Shown: piece by piece, positions 33,138 through 42,364 of the stretch
Layout of the letters: every line of letters begins with the position of its first letter
How positions within the stretch are numbered: the stretch's first letter is position 1
Assembly (NCBI RefSeq): GCF_000434895.1
Contig: NZ_FR892795.1
Coordinates: forward strand, 1 to 50,784
Reading direction: 5' to 3'
From: Phascolarctobacterium succinatutens CAG:287
GTDB lineage: Bacteria > Bacillota > Negativicutes > Acidaminococcales > Acidaminococcaceae
Length of the DNA: 50,784 nt
Notes under the pieces: model-generated
Databases searched by the model: none
Told to the model about the DNA's origin: nothing
What the model saw: only the letters and a program-made list of their open reading frames with translations
Program-made: the position numbers and the translations under genes

Positions 33138-35710
33138 TTATTTTACGACAACGTCAATTGCATCGTTTACCAACACAACCTCAACCTTATCGCCATTTTT
33201 AATTTCGCCTGCAACAATCTTCTTGCCCAGGATGTTTTCAACAGTGTGGACAATCAGACGTTTCAACGGACGAGCACCGAAGGCAGGATCAAAGCCGGCC
33301 TTTGCCAGGAAAGCAACAGCCTCGTCAGTATAAGTAAGCGTCAGCTCAAGCTGCTTGTTCAGACGGTCGCCCAGTTCATGCAGTACCAGTTTAACGATTT
33401 CCTTAATCTGTTCTGCCTGCAGCGGTTTAAACACAACGATGTCATCAACACGGTTCAGGAATTCCGGACGGAAGAAGTTCATCAGCATCTGCTGAATCTT
33501 TTCTCTATCCATAGAGCCCTGTGCTTTCATAATCTCGTTGCTGCCAAGGTTACTGGTCATGATAATCAAAGTATTCTTGAAGTCAACGATACGGCCTTTA
33601 CCATCAGTCAGACGGCCATCGTCCAGAACCTGCAGCAATACGTTAAAGACATCTGCATGTGCCTTTTCGATTTCGTCCAACAGGATTACGCTGTACGGAT
33701 GACGGCGTACAGCCTCGGTCAGCTGACCGCCTTCGTCATAGCCGACGTATCCGGGAGGCGCACCGATCAGACGAGATACGGTATGCTTCTCCATGTATTC
33801 GCTCATATCAATACGAACCATGTTGCGTTCATCATCAAAGAGCACCTCGGCCAAGGTCTTAGCCAGTTCGGTCTTGCCGACACCGGTAGGACCAAGGAAG
33901 ATAAAGGAACCAATCGGACGATTAGGATCCTTGATACCGGCACGCGCACGGATAACAGCCTCGCTGACAGCCTTGACTGCTTCATCCTGACCGATAACAT
34001 GCTCGTGCAGGATTTCCTCCAGATGAACCAGTTTAGCACGTTCACCGGTGCCTAAGCGAGCAACAGGAATGCTTCACCGATGCCTAAGCGAGCAACAGGA
34101 ATGCCGGTCCAGGTGCTGACAACTTTGGCGATATCCTCTTCGTCAACCTCTTCCTTGAGCATAACATTGTCATTGCCGTTTTCATCCTTCTTGGACAAAG
34201 CAGCCAATTCCTTCTGCAGCTCAGGCAGACGGCCGTATTTCAATTCAGCCATCTTGTTCAGGTCATAGTCGCGCTCAGCCTGCTCCATCTGGTTTTTCAC
34301 AGCATCAATTTCTTTCTTTACCTCACGTACGCGGGCAATAGAAGCCTTTTCTGCATCCCAGCGTTTAACAAGCTCGTCATTTTCCTTACGCAGCTTTGCC
34401 AGCTCCTCATTCAGCTTAGCCAAACGCTCCTTGGACTGAGCATCTTCCTCTTTGCCCAAAGCCTGAGCTTCAATTTCCAGCTGCAGGATACGACGTTTGC
34501 TTTCATCAAGCTCGGTCGGCAGCGAATCAATTTCGGTACGCAGACGGGCAGCAGCCTCATCTACCAGGTCAATAGCCTTATCAGGTAAGAAACGGTCATT
34601 GATATAACGGTTAGAAAGCACAGCAGCAGCCACCAGAGCAGCGTCTTTAATGCGCACGCCATGATGTACCTCATAGCGCTCACGCAGGCCGCGCAGGATG
34701 GAAATTGTATCTTCAACGCTCGGCTCCTTAACCATTACCGGCTGGAAACGACGCTCCAGCGCACTGTCCTTTTCAATATACTTACGGTATTCGTTCAGCG
34801 TAGTTGCACCGATGCAGCGCAGCTCGCCACGTGCCAGCATCGGCTTCAGGATATTGCCTGCATCCATAGCACCTTCAGCAGCACCGGCACCGACAACGGT
34901 ATGCAGCTCATCAATAAACATGATAATCTGACCGGCGCTTTCGCTGACAGCCTTCAATACTTTTTTCAGACGCTCTTCGAATTCACCACGGTATTTGGCA
35001 CCGGCAACCAAAGCCGCCAGGTCCAGAGCATACAGGGTTTTATTCTTCAAGCTTTCCGGTACATCACCGGCAACAATACGTCTTGCCAGACCTTCAACGA
35101 TGGCAGTTTTACCAACGCCTGGCTCACCGATAAGCACCGGATTATTTTTCTTACGACGCGAAAGGATTTCAATCGTACGACGGATTTCCTCATCACGGCC
35201 GATTACCGGATCCAGTTTGCCTTCTTTAGCTTTTGCCGTCAAATCCTGGCCGTATTTTTCCAGCGTCTTTTTAGTTTCATCATTTGCTTCGCTATTTTGA
35301 TACTGCATAAATGCCGCCTCAACTTTTTTCTTGTCTATACCATATTTACGGAAGAGCGATACTACATCGCTGTCACCGTCACTTGCCATAGCCGCAACCA
35401 GCTGGCCGATGCCGATTTCTTCCTTACTTTGTCCCAGAATAGCCATTACTCTGGCAAAGCCGGTACCCATCATCAGCTGACGGTCCTGACCTTTTACTCC
35501 GGGGATTTTTTGTACTAAAGCCTTAGCATCCTTGCTGAAAGCATTTTCATCAATGTGCAGGCTCTGCAGCAAATATTTAAAGAAGCCGTCGCTGCCGCAC
35601 AATGCTGCCAGAACATGTGCCGTTGTCAGCTCCTGGTGATAGTTCATAACTGCCTGCTGCTGAGCAGCCTCCAATATAGCCTTTACCTCTTCACTGTAGC
35701 GTTCATTCAT
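33138..35710 (-). pseudogene. clpB: ATP-dependent disaggregase ClpB, frameshifted by a 32-bp tandem duplication
   Basis: Hexameric AAA+ chaperone that rescues aggregated proteins with DnaK. All domains are encoded: N-domain (from MNERYSEEVKAIL), first ATPase (GEPGVGKTAIVEGLARR), coiled-coil middle domain, and second ATPase (GPTGVGKTE near 33880, YVGYDEGGQLTEAVRR, FRPEFLNRVDDIVVF). The frame breaks at 34041-34104, where a 32-bp unit is repeated with one difference. The duplicate shifts the frame after VARLGIGEA and gives a stop at 34052 after 552 residues. Removing one unit restores the standard junction VARLGTGERAKLVHLEE. ATG 35710 follows AAGGAGG. It may be a true lesion or an assembly fault. 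Confidence 0.9.
34041..34104. repeat. 32-bp tandem duplication inside clpB
   Basis: Units 34041-34072 and 34073-34104 are identical except one base (g at 34048, a at 34080). 32 is not a multiple of three, hence the frameshift. Confidence 0.95.
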
Positions 35711-35807
35711 CACGCTGCACCTCCTTCTATCAGGTTCAATAGCGGTCAATAACAGAATGGAGTTGACTCTTTTCCATTTCCGGACCACTATTCACTTTCT
35801 AATTGCT

Positions 35808-35835
35808 ATTATATCAGTAAAAGTCAAAAAGTCAA
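35808..35835 (-). promoter_or_regulatory. clpB promoter with CtsR-like direct repeat
   Basis: On the minus strand TTGACT (complement of 35830-35835), a 16-bp spacer and TATAAT (complement of 35808-35813). AGTCAAA occurs twice on plus (35822-35828 and 35830-35836), overlapping the -35 box, like a CtsR heptad pair but with a 1-bp rather than 3-bp gap. The gap 35711-36049 otherwise holds only leader sequence of clpB and lrgA. Confidence 0.5.
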
Positions 35836-36049
35836 ATAGTTTTCTGTGTTAATTCAGTGAAAAATCACCGTCATTTTGTTGACATATTGTTATGTTTGTG
35901 GCAATATTAATAACATGTCGTTCTGTCGGCCAAGTACTCTTTACCCCAAAGACCAGCGGCACACCCCGGCCGTTTTGACCTTTATGCGTACTTCCACCAA
36001 CAGGTCTATAATTATATTATTTGTCATGTTTTTACGAGGAGGAACCAAA

Positions 36050-36412
36050 ATGTCACCTACCAGCTTATTGCGCGGTATTGCCTTTTTGCTGCTTTTGCAA
36101 TGGGTATCCACGCTTATCATCAACGCCCTCGGCGTACCCTTTCCGCCCGCTCTTTTGGGAATGCTGATTTTAACGGCACTTCTCTGCGGCAACGTTATTC
36201 CGGCAAGTTCCATCGAGGGCATCTGCGATATCCTGATTTCCAAAATGGGTATGCTGTTTTTACCGGCAGGCGTCAGCGTTATATTATATGTAGATGTTAT
36301 CAAAGCTGAGCTGCTGCCTATCACAGTTACCATTATCGTCTGCAGCATTGTTGTTTTGGCTGTCACAGCTTTCTTTATTGAAGCAATGCTTAAAGGAAAG
36401 GAGAGTCAATGA
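36050..36412 (+). CDS. CidA/LrgA family holin-like protein, 120 aa
   Basis: Small membrane protein with four hydrophobic helices and the LrgA signature PFPPALLGMLILTALL, then KMGMLFLPAGVSVILY. In Firmicutes CidA/LrgA proteins work with LrgB partners in holin-like control of murein hydrolases or in export of small organic acids such as pyruvate. The start at 36050 follows GAGGAGGAACC; a longer open frame from 35876 has no family similarity. It overlaps the next gene by 4 bp (ATGA), a fixed two-gene unit. Confidence 0.9.
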   Translation: MSPTSLLRGIAFLLLLQWVSTLIINALGVPFPPALLGMLILTALLCGNVIPASSIEGICDILISKMGMLFLPAGVSVILYVDVIKAELLPITVTIIVCSIVVLAVTAFFIEAMLKGKESQ

Positions 36413-37125
36413 TGCTTTTTCCCGACGCTTTACTTAATTCACCGCTCTTTGGCATCGGTCTGACGGTTATCCTGTACGCTATCAGCGAAATCATCATCGA
36501 CCGCTTCAGTCTGAACATCATTCCGCCCTTCGTTATCGCCTGCCCTCTGGTCATCGCCGTCATCGTTCTGGCGCCAGGCGTAGAGTACAAGCAGTACGAA
36601 GCAGGTGCGGAATTCATTAACTTTCTTTTAGGACCGGCAACCATCGCTCTGGCCCTGCCCCTGTACAAGAACCGTGAAATTATCATGGCCAAGGCCGGTG
36701 CTATTACCGGCGGCGTTACATTGGCAACGCTTTCGGCTATCATCGTCGTTTACTTCTGCGGCAAGGCCATGGGTACCAGCGAGCAGGTTCTGCTTTCGCT
36801 CATTCCCAAATCCATTACGACACCAATCGCCATTGATGTTTCCAAAACCATCGGCGGTATTCCGGCGTTGACTACTGCTGCTGTTATCTTCACCGGCATG
36901 CTGGGTGCAACCTTCAATCACAAGCTGCTGCGTCTTTTGGGAATCAAAAACCATTTGGCTGCCGGTCTTGCTATCGGCGCCTCCAGCCACGGCCTCGGAA
37001 CCAGCGTCTGCGCCAATGTCAGCCCCGTTCAGCTGGCTATCGGCGGTGTAGCGATTGCCCTTACCGGCATCAGCACCTCTATATTGGCACCGATTTTACT
37101 GCCGATTTTAAAAAGCATCTGGTAA
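36409..37125 (+). CDS. LrgB/CidB family protein, 238 aa
   Basis: Partner of the CidA/LrgA-like protein. About seven or eight hydrophobic helices and the conserved stretches LLGPATIALALPLYKN, SLIPKSITTPIAIDVSKTIGG and GASSHGLGTSVC mark the LrgB family. The ATG at 36409 overlaps the lrgA stop and follows AAAGGAGAG; a second ATG follows at once. It ends with a strong terminator. Confidence 0.93.
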   Translation: MMLFPDALLNSPLFGIGLTVILYAISEIIIDRFSLNIIPPFVIACPLVIAVIVLAPGVEYKQYEAGAEFINFLLGPATIALALPLYKNREIIMAKAGAITGGVTLATLSAIIVVYFCGKAMGTSEQVLLSLIPKSITTPIAIDVSKTIGGIPALTTAAVIFTGMLGATFNHKLLRLLGIKNHLAAGLAIGASSHGLGTSVCANVSPVQLAIGGVAIALTGISTSILAPILLPILKSIW

Positions 37126-37136
37126 GCAGATAAAGC

Positions 37137-37186
37137 AAAAGCCCAAATTCTCACATACATTTCATGTGGGGATTCGGGCTTTTTTG
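37137..37186 (+). terminator. Terminator of the lrgA-lrgB unit
   Basis: AAAAGCCC pairs with GGGCTTTT, extended inward by AATTCTCACAT/ATGTGGGGATT, and followed by TTTTTTG. Confidence 0.85.
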
Positions 37187-37189
37187 TTT

Positions 37190-37450
37190 TTAGAGATGCG
37201 GAATAATCCCGCGCAGCTCGGAAAAGATTACTGCCGCCTTATCTGCAGGATAGACACTGCACGGCAGCTGCCGCAGATCCTCCGTGCGCCAGCCTTTGTT
37301 TTCTTCCGCCAGCTTGGTCAGTGCTTCTTCCAAATCATGTGCCAGCACAACAGCAATCGCATCAAGATAAAATTCGCTGTTGACGCAGGGCTCATCAATC
37401 ATACTGTGGCTGTGATATGTTTTGTTGTGTCGCCAAACGTAAATGTTCAT
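37190..37450 (-). CDS. Hypothetical protein, 86 aa
   Basis: Not recognised. A soluble small protein opening MNIYVWRHNKTYHSHSMIDEP, with a central LDAIAVVLAHDLEEALTKLAEE helix and an SVYPADKAAVIFSELRGI end. It has one cysteine in each half and no signal peptide or membrane segment. The start ATG has GGAGGG nine bases upstream, which supports a real gene. The stop lies at the foot of the lrgB terminator, and the gene sits downstream of metH on the same strand but beyond the metH terminator. Confidence 0.65.
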   Translation of the reverse strand: MNIYVWRHNKTYHSHSMIDEPCVNSEFYLDAIAVVLAHDLEEALTKLAEENKGWRTEDLRQLPCSVYPADKAAVIFSELRGIIPHL

Positions 37451-37539
37451 GCAGCATCCCTCCGTTCATAGTGATATTTGTTTAATTCTTGGGAGGGAGC
37501 GGTTTTTCCTGCTTAAAGACCCCAAAGTCGAAATAACGT

Positions 37540-37574
37540 AAAAAAGGACTACCACGCTAAGCATGATAGTCCTC
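37540..37574 (-). terminator. Terminator of the metF-metH unit
   Basis: On the minus strand AGGACTATCATGC pairs with GCGTGGTAGTCCT around TTA and is followed by a T run, about 20 nt after the metH stop. Confidence 0.9.
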
Positions 37575-37592
37575 AAATTATCTGCATATAAA

Positions 37593-39950
37593 TTATTTGC
37601 CCAGTATTTCGTTGACGTAGTTTACCGCACTGACAGCGTTCGGTGCATAATGCTCGGCACCGATGGTATCAGCGTATTCCTGCGTGAGCACCGCGCCGCC
37701 AACAACAACCTGACAGTCACATTCATTATGCAACGCAGCAATAGTTTCTTCCATCGCACCTACTGTTGTGGTCATCAGAGCAGATAAGCCTACAACCTTG
37801 GCATCTGTCTTTTTAGCAGCCTCTACAACTGCTTCCACAGGCACGTCCTTGCCCAAGTCAAGCACGCGATAACCATAGTTTTCCAGCAGTACCTTAACGA
37901 TGTTTTTGCCGATATCGTGGATATCACCGTGGACGGTAGCAATAATCACTGTTTCTCCCTGAGTTTCGCCCACGCCGACAGCCTCGCGGATAACTTCAAA
38001 GGCAGCCTTCGCCGCATCTGCGCTCATCAGCAGCTGCGGCAGGAAGAGAGTTTTCTTTTCAAAGCCATGGCCAACAAAATCAAGCGCCGGAATCATATAC
38101 TTGTTGATGATATCCAAAGGCTTTTCGCTTTCCAGAGCCTTGGCTGCTGCCTGACGCGCAGGTCCCTGCAGTCCTTTGACAATGGCATCGTAAAGACCCA
38201 TTTCGCTTACTGTTGTTGCCGCAGCCTTCGGTGCATCTGCATAATGCTGTACGTATTCCTTGCAGCCCTCGTCATAGCCTGCTAGCGCACGATAACCGTA
38301 ATAAGCATCCATCATCGGCTTGCTCTGCGGATTGATGATGCCGCAAGAAAGGCCTTCTGCCATCGCCATGCTGAAGAAGGTGCTGTTGACAGCATCACGG
38401 CCTGGCAGACCGAAGGAAATATTGGAAACACCCATGACTGTATTGATGCCGCGCGCTTTCATGGTGCGGATAACCTCACAGGCAATCGCCGCATTTTCGG
38501 CACCGGTGGAAATCGTCAGTGCCAGCGGGTCTACAACTATATTGCGGCTTTCAATGCCATATTCGGCCGCACGGGCGATAATTTTTTCGGCCACGGCAAT
38601 ACGTCCTGCGGCAGTAGCGGGAATACCGCTGTCATCAAGGCACAGTGCAACCAGCACAGCACCGTATTTTTTAGCCAGCGGCAGCACATGCTGCAGGCTG
38701 TCCTCCTTGCCGTTGACGGAATTAAGCATCGGCTTGCCGTTATAAAGGCGCAGTGCTTTTTCCATTGCTTCGTAATTAGATGTATCAATCTGCAGCGGGG
38801 TATCGGTAATCGCCTGCAGCGCCGGCACAGCCTTTGCGGCCATTGCCGCTTCGTCAATGCCCGGCGTTCCAACGTTAACGTCCAGAATCTGCGCGCCTAC
38901 GCCAATCTGCTCCAGACCGAGGCGGCACACATAATCAAGGTCGCTATTGACCAATGCTTCCTTCAAACGCTTTTTGCCTGTAGGATTGATGCGTTCACCG
39001 ATAATTATAGGACCTTCGCCCAAATGCACGGCCTTGCCGTAGGAGGATACCGCTGTCAGACGGCAATCGCGCTTACCTCCGGGTTGCAGAGTTTTGCATT
39101 TGGCAATCATCTGCGCAATATGCTCCGGCGTTGTACCGCAGCAGCCGCCGACGATGCTTGCTCCCTTGCCTGCCAGCTCGTACATCAGCTCCGCATATTC
39201 CTCGGGGCCGACATCAAAGCAGGTTTTACCGTCACGCTGCACCGGCAGACCGGCATTCGGATTGATAATCAGCGGCAGGCTGGTTGCCGCCAGCATCTGC
39301 GGAAATAATTTACCCACCTGCACCGGTCCCAAACCGCAGTTAAAGCCGATGGCATCTACACCCAGGCCTTCGCACATCAGAGCGGCAGCCTCAACCGTAG
39401 CACCGGTCAACAGCTTGCCATCCTCATCAAAGGTCATGGTCACACAAATCGGCAAATCACAGTTTTCCTTAGACGCCAGAACCGCAGCCTTGATTTCATA
39501 GGTGTCGCTCATCGTTTCGATAAGAATCAGATCCGCACCGGCAGCAGCGCCGTAACGTACCATTTCGCCGTAGGCTTCTACTGCCTTTTCAAAAGGCAAA
39601 TCGCCATAAGGAGCCAACAGCTTGCCTGTCGGTCCCAAATTCAGCGCAACAAATTTATTTTCCCTGCCACCGCAGGCCTTCTTGGCAATCGCCACAGCCG
39701 CTTCGATGGTTTCCTTGCAATCCAGGCCGGAGCCTGCCAGCTTCAACGGATTAGCGCCGAAGGTATTGGATTTTACGATATTGGAGCCTACATCAAGATA
39801 ACTGCGATGCACAGCCTCTACAATATCGGGGTGTGTAAAATTCCAGCTTTCGGGCAGCTCACCCGGCTGCAGACCGCGTGCCTGCAGCTGTGTGCCGGTG
39901 GCACCATCAAAGAACAGCATTTTCTTGCCTAACAATTCCTTAAAATTCAT
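37593..39950 (-). CDS. metH: Cobalamin-dependent methionine synthase, core without reactivation domain, 785 aa
   Basis: Transfers methyl from methyl-THF to homocysteine by way of B12. The homocysteine domain (about 1-300) has the zinc cysteines in GFNCGLGP and GGCCGTTPEH. The pterin domain (about 310-575) follows (GERINPTGKKRLKEAL, DVNVGTPGIDE). The B12 cap and Rossmann domains (about 590-785) carry the cobalt-ligating HGDIHDIGKNIV. The C-terminal SAM-binding activation domain of the E. coli enzyme is absent; the next upstream gene encodes it separately. The ATG follows GAGGAGAAG. Confidence 0.95.
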   Translation of the reverse strand: MNFKELLGKKMLFFDGATGTQLQARGLQPGELPESWNFTHPDIVEAVHRSYLDVGSNIVKSNTFGANPLKLAGSGLDCKETIEAAVAIAKKACGGRENKFVALNLGPTGKLLAPYGDLPFEKAVEAYGEMVRYGAAAGADLILIETMSDTYEIKAAVLASKENCDLPICVTMTFDEDGKLLTGATVEAAALMCEGLGVDAIGFNCGLGPVQVGKLFPQMLAATSLPLIINPNAGLPVQRDGKTCFDVGPEEYAELMYELAGKGASIVGGCCGTTPEHIAQMIAKCKTLQPGGKRDCRLTAVSSYGKAVHLGEGPIIIGERINPTGKKRLKEALVNSDLDYVCRLGLEQIGVGAQILDVNVGTPGIDEAAMAAKAVPALQAITDTPLQIDTSNYEAMEKALRLYNGKPMLNSVNGKEDSLQHVLPLAKKYGAVLVALCLDDSGIPATAAGRIAVAEKIIARAAEYGIESRNIVVDPLALTISTGAENAAIACEVIRTMKARGINTVMGVSNISFGLPGRDAVNSTFFSMAMAEGLSCGIINPQSKPMMDAYYGYRALAGYDEGCKEYVQHYADAPKAAATTVSEMGLYDAIVKGLQGPARQAAAKALESEKPLDIINKYMIPALDFVGHGFEKKTLFLPQLLMSADAAKAAFEVIREAVGVGETQGETVIIATVHGDIHDIGKNIVKVLLENYGYRVLDLGKDVPVEAVVEAAKKTDAKVVGLSALMTTTVGAMEETIAALHNECDCQVVVGGAVLTQEYADTIGAEHYAPNAVSAVNYVNEILGK

Positions 39951-39966
39951 AAATTAAATCTTCTCC

Positions 39967-40605
39967 TCAAACTTTCTTAATATCAGTATCTCTGTAAGGA
40001 CAGTTTATATTACTGCAGGTCATACATTTATTCTGCACGCAGGCAGCATCTTCCGATAAGCCAATGATTGCCGTCACCGACTTGGACGGAGCCATCATCA
40101 GTCCGTCCGTCAGCGTCAGGCCGATGCGTTTGGCACAGTTCAGCACTGCGAACAGCTTACGTTGCTCCTCCAGCGGCCAATCTCCGTAACCAGGCGAAAA
40201 GCGCGGACGCTGCAGCAGACCGCCGGTTTCAGCCTGCGCCTGCACTTCATCGCAATAGCTTTCAATCAGCGCCGCTGCCACAGCCTGAGCCGCCGCACCT
40301 TCAGCAACGCTGATGAGCGCGAGGCGTCGTATAGCTGCGTCCACCCTGCTGCCGAGTGTTGCACCCATAAGCAGCACTGTGTCGCAGCCCTTTAAATGAC
40401 GCGCCAACGCACGCGAATGAAAGCGTACGCCGCAATCCAGCGTTACGCCTGCCTCATCTGCCGTTATCGCATGCTTTTGCAGGATATAACGCGCCTGCAC
40501 CTCATTGCGCAGCTTCAGATAAACCGTATCCACTAAAATTTCTGCTGCCTTATCTCCTGGCTTGGCCCGCAGATAGCGCAGCGCTTCCTTTTGCTTAAAT
40601 TCCAT
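39967..40605 (-). CDS. MetH reactivation-domain protein (vitamin B12-dependent methionine synthase activation), 212 aa
   Basis: Corresponds to the SAM-binding activation domain missing from the adjacent MetH. The diagnostic RFSPGYGDWPLEEQRKLF motif lies near residues 135-152, followed by LTDGLMMAPSKSVTAIIGLS. The C-terminal CVQNKCMTCSNINCPY cysteine cluster looks metal-binding, possibly an Fe-S or zinc site. Family members reductively methylate inactive cob(II)alamin. It lies 16 bp from metH and 34 bp from metF on the same strand, so all three form one operon. Confidence 0.92.
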   Translation of the reverse strand: MEFKQKEALRYLRAKPGDKAAEILVDTVYLKLRNEVQARYILQKHAITADEAGVTLDCGVRFHSRALARHLKGCDTVLLMGATLGSRVDAAIRRLALISVAEGAAAQAVAAALIESYCDEVQAQAETGGLLQRPRFSPGYGDWPLEEQRKLFAVLNCAKRIGLTLTDGLMMAPSKSVTAIIGLSEDAACVQNKCMTCSNINCPYRDTDIKKV

Positions 40606-40639
40606 AACAACAACCTGACTTTTGCGCCATAGCGCAGGA

Positions 40640-41515
40640 CTATTTATCTACAATCTCTCCGAGATTATTCATAATACCGGCAAAAATTTCCGGTTTGTTC
40701 ATCGTATAGATGTGTACATTGTCAAAACCATTGGCAATCAAATCAATAATTTGACCGGTAGCATAGGCGATACCTGCCTGCTTCAGTGCCTCCGGCTTAT
40801 CGGCAAATTTTTCTACCATCGCACGAAACTGCGGCGGCAGCTTAGTACCGCTCAGCTGGCAGATACGGATAATCTGCTTGGCATTCGTCACCGGCATAAT
40901 ACCCGGCACTACCGGCACATTGATGCCCGCACGCAGCAGGCGGAACATATAGTTATATAAAATCGTATTATCAAAAAACATCTGCGTCACTAAAAAGTCA
41001 ACGCCTGCATCTACCTTATACTTGGTGTTTTCGATATCCTGTTCCAAGGAACCGGATTCGGGATGGCCTTCGGGATAAGCAGCACCGCCGACGCAGAAAT
41101 CGCCTTGCTGCTTCACAAAACGCATCAGCTCACTGGCATGGGCAAAGCTGCCGATTTCCTCACCATGCATATCTGCCGGGATATCGCCGCGCAGTGCCAG
41201 AATATTTTTTACGCCAAAGCCCTGCAGCTGTCCAAGTACCTCTGCCAGCTTTGCTTCATCAGCCTTTACACAAGTCAGATGAGCCAGAGCCGGCATGCCG
41301 TTATCCTCTACTTTTTTGGCCAGTGCTGCCGAATAGCCTACCGTGCTTCCGCCTGCGCCATAGGTGACGCTCATATAGGACGGCTTGCTGGCTGCAATTT
41401 TGTTGACAATCTCCAGACTGTTTTGCAGCTCTGCGCCCTGCTTAGGCGGAAACAGCTCGCACGACAGATGAATTTTACCGTTTTTTAAGATATCAATTAT
41501 TTTTTCCGATCTCAT
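40640..41515 (-). CDS. metF: Methylenetetrahydrofolate reductase, 291 aa
   Basis: Reduces methylene-THF to methyl-THF for MetH. CELFPPKQGAELQ, SVTYGAGGSTVGYS, NILALRGDIPAD and DFLVTQMFFDNTILYNY (with the active-site acidic residue of the FAD fold) are family signatures. Size is that of the short bacterial enzyme, which usually needs an electron-donating partner. The ATG follows TTGGGGGAT. It leads the metF-activation-metH operon; no SAM riboswitch was seen in its leader. Confidence 0.95.
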   Translation of the reverse strand: MRSEKIIDILKNGKIHLSCELFPPKQGAELQNSLEIVNKIAASKPSYMSVTYGAGGSTVGYSAALAKKVEDNGMPALAHLTCVKADEAKLAEVLGQLQGFGVKNILALRGDIPADMHGEEIGSFAHASELMRFVKQQGDFCVGGAAYPEGHPESGSLEQDIENTKYKVDAGVDFLVTQMFFDNTILYNYMFRLLRAGINVPVVPGIMPVTNAKQIIRICQLSGTKLPPQFRAMVEKFADKPEALKQAGIAYATGQIIDLIANGFDNVHIYTMNKPEIFAGIMNNLGEIVDK

Positions 41516-41549
41516 AATAATCCCCCAAAATCAAAAGCATTCGTATGAC

Positions 41550-41578
41550 ATTTTAACAGTTAGCGACATCTTTGGCAA
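41550..41578 (-). promoter_or_regulatory. Promoter of the metF operon
   Basis: On the minus strand TTGCCA (complement of 41573-41578), a 17-bp spacer and TAAAAT (complement of 41550-41555) preceded by TGT, 35 bp before the start codon. Confidence 0.55.
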
Positions 41579-41643
41579 ACAAAAGCAGAAGAAATTAACT
41601 AATAGGCGATAAAACCTACCAAAATGATAAATATGTTACACAC

Positions 41644-41674
41644 TAAAAATCCCGCAACCAAATAAGCTGCGGGA
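41644..41674 (-). terminator. Terminator after tRNA-Ser
   Basis: On the minus strand TCCCGCA pairs with TGCGGGA and is followed by TTTTTAG, 12 nt past the CCA end of the tRNA. Confidence 0.8.
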
Positions 41675-41685
41675 AGGAAATTCGT

Positions 41686-41776
41686 TGGCGGAGACGGTGG
41701 GATTCGAACCCACGTGCCGCGCAAACGGCAAACTGATTTCGAGTCAGCCGCGTTATGACCACTTCGCTACGTCTCC
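41686..41776 (-). tRNA. tRNA-Ser, anticodon CGA
   Basis: Acceptor arms GGAGACG and CGTCTCC with discriminator G and an encoded CCA. The anticodon loop CTCGAAA between CTGA and TCAG gives anticodon CGA (reads UCG). The long variable arm (TTGCCGTTTGCGCGGCA region) confirms a class II serine tRNA, and the T arm GTGGGTTCGAATCCCAC is standard. Confidence 0.97.
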
Positions 41777-41863
41777 TTTATTCTGTTAGTGCGAATAAAT
41801 TCGCATCAGGTTAACATTAATATTATATAAGAAAAATCCCGTCTTGGCAACCGCATACTGAAA

Positions 41864-42364
41864 TTATTCCTGCGACACACCAACTTCACTCTTGCGCTTC
41901 GCCTTGTTCTCCTGACGGCGACGGTGGAAAAAGTCGCGCATCACCTGCGCGCATTCCTCCTCACAGATGCCGCTGACAACCTCTGCGCAGTGATTAAGAT
42001 TTGGATTCGTAATAATATTGAAAATTGATTCCGCACCGCCGGCCTTCACATCAGGACAGCCGTAAACAACGCGGTCGACACGGCTGTTGACAATGGCACC
42101 GCTGCACATCGGGCAGGGCTCAACGGTAACATAAAGCGCACAGCCGCTCAGACGCCAGCGCCCCAGGCGCTCGCAGGCCTTGCGGATGACGATGACCTCA
42201 GCGTGCGCCGTTGCGTCATGCCACGTTTCACGCATATTGTGCGCAGCGGCGATAACCTCGCCCGTCGTCATATCCGCCAGCACCGCACCGATAGGAATTT
42301 CACCAAGCTCTGCGGCCTTGCGTGCTTCAGCCAGCGCCAGCTGCATATACTTTTTATCGTCCAT
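41864..42364 (-). CDS. tadA: tRNA-specific adenosine deaminase, 166 aa
   Basis: Converts A34 to inosine in the wobble position of tRNA(Arg)ACG. Zinc motifs: HAEVIVIRKA (HAE) and PCPMCSGAI (PCxxC). GEIPIGAVL and GCPDVKAGGAESIFNI fit TadA rather than a free cytidine deaminase. The start at 42364 follows GGAGG and overlaps the stop of the ABC-F gene (TGATG), so the two are coupled. A longer frame to 42400 lies within that gene and is not used. Confidence 0.93.
   Translation of the reverse strand: MDDKKYMQLALAEARKAAELGEIPIGAVLADMTTGEVIAAAHNMRETWHDATAHAEVIVIRKACERLGRWRLSGCALYVTVEPCPMCSGAIVNSRVDRVVYGCPDVKAGGAESIFNIITNPNLNHCAEVVSGICEEECAQVMRDFFHRRRQENKAKRKSEVGVSQE

Noticed and set aside
33138..34052. 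Treating the C-terminal ClpB part as a separate short Clp ATPase gene
   Set aside because: The frame continues upstream without a ribosome site, and the Walker A motif lies before the first ATG. The 32-bp duplication fully accounts for the break.
35879..35908. TTGACA at 35879 as the lrgA promoter
   Set aside because: The -35 box is perfect but no acceptable -10 box lies 16-18 bp downstream. A TATAAT at 36007 has no matching -35 box.
41516..41640. SAM or cobalamin riboswitch before metF
   Set aside because: The leader downstream of the predicted promoter is only about 30 nt, too short for either aptamer.
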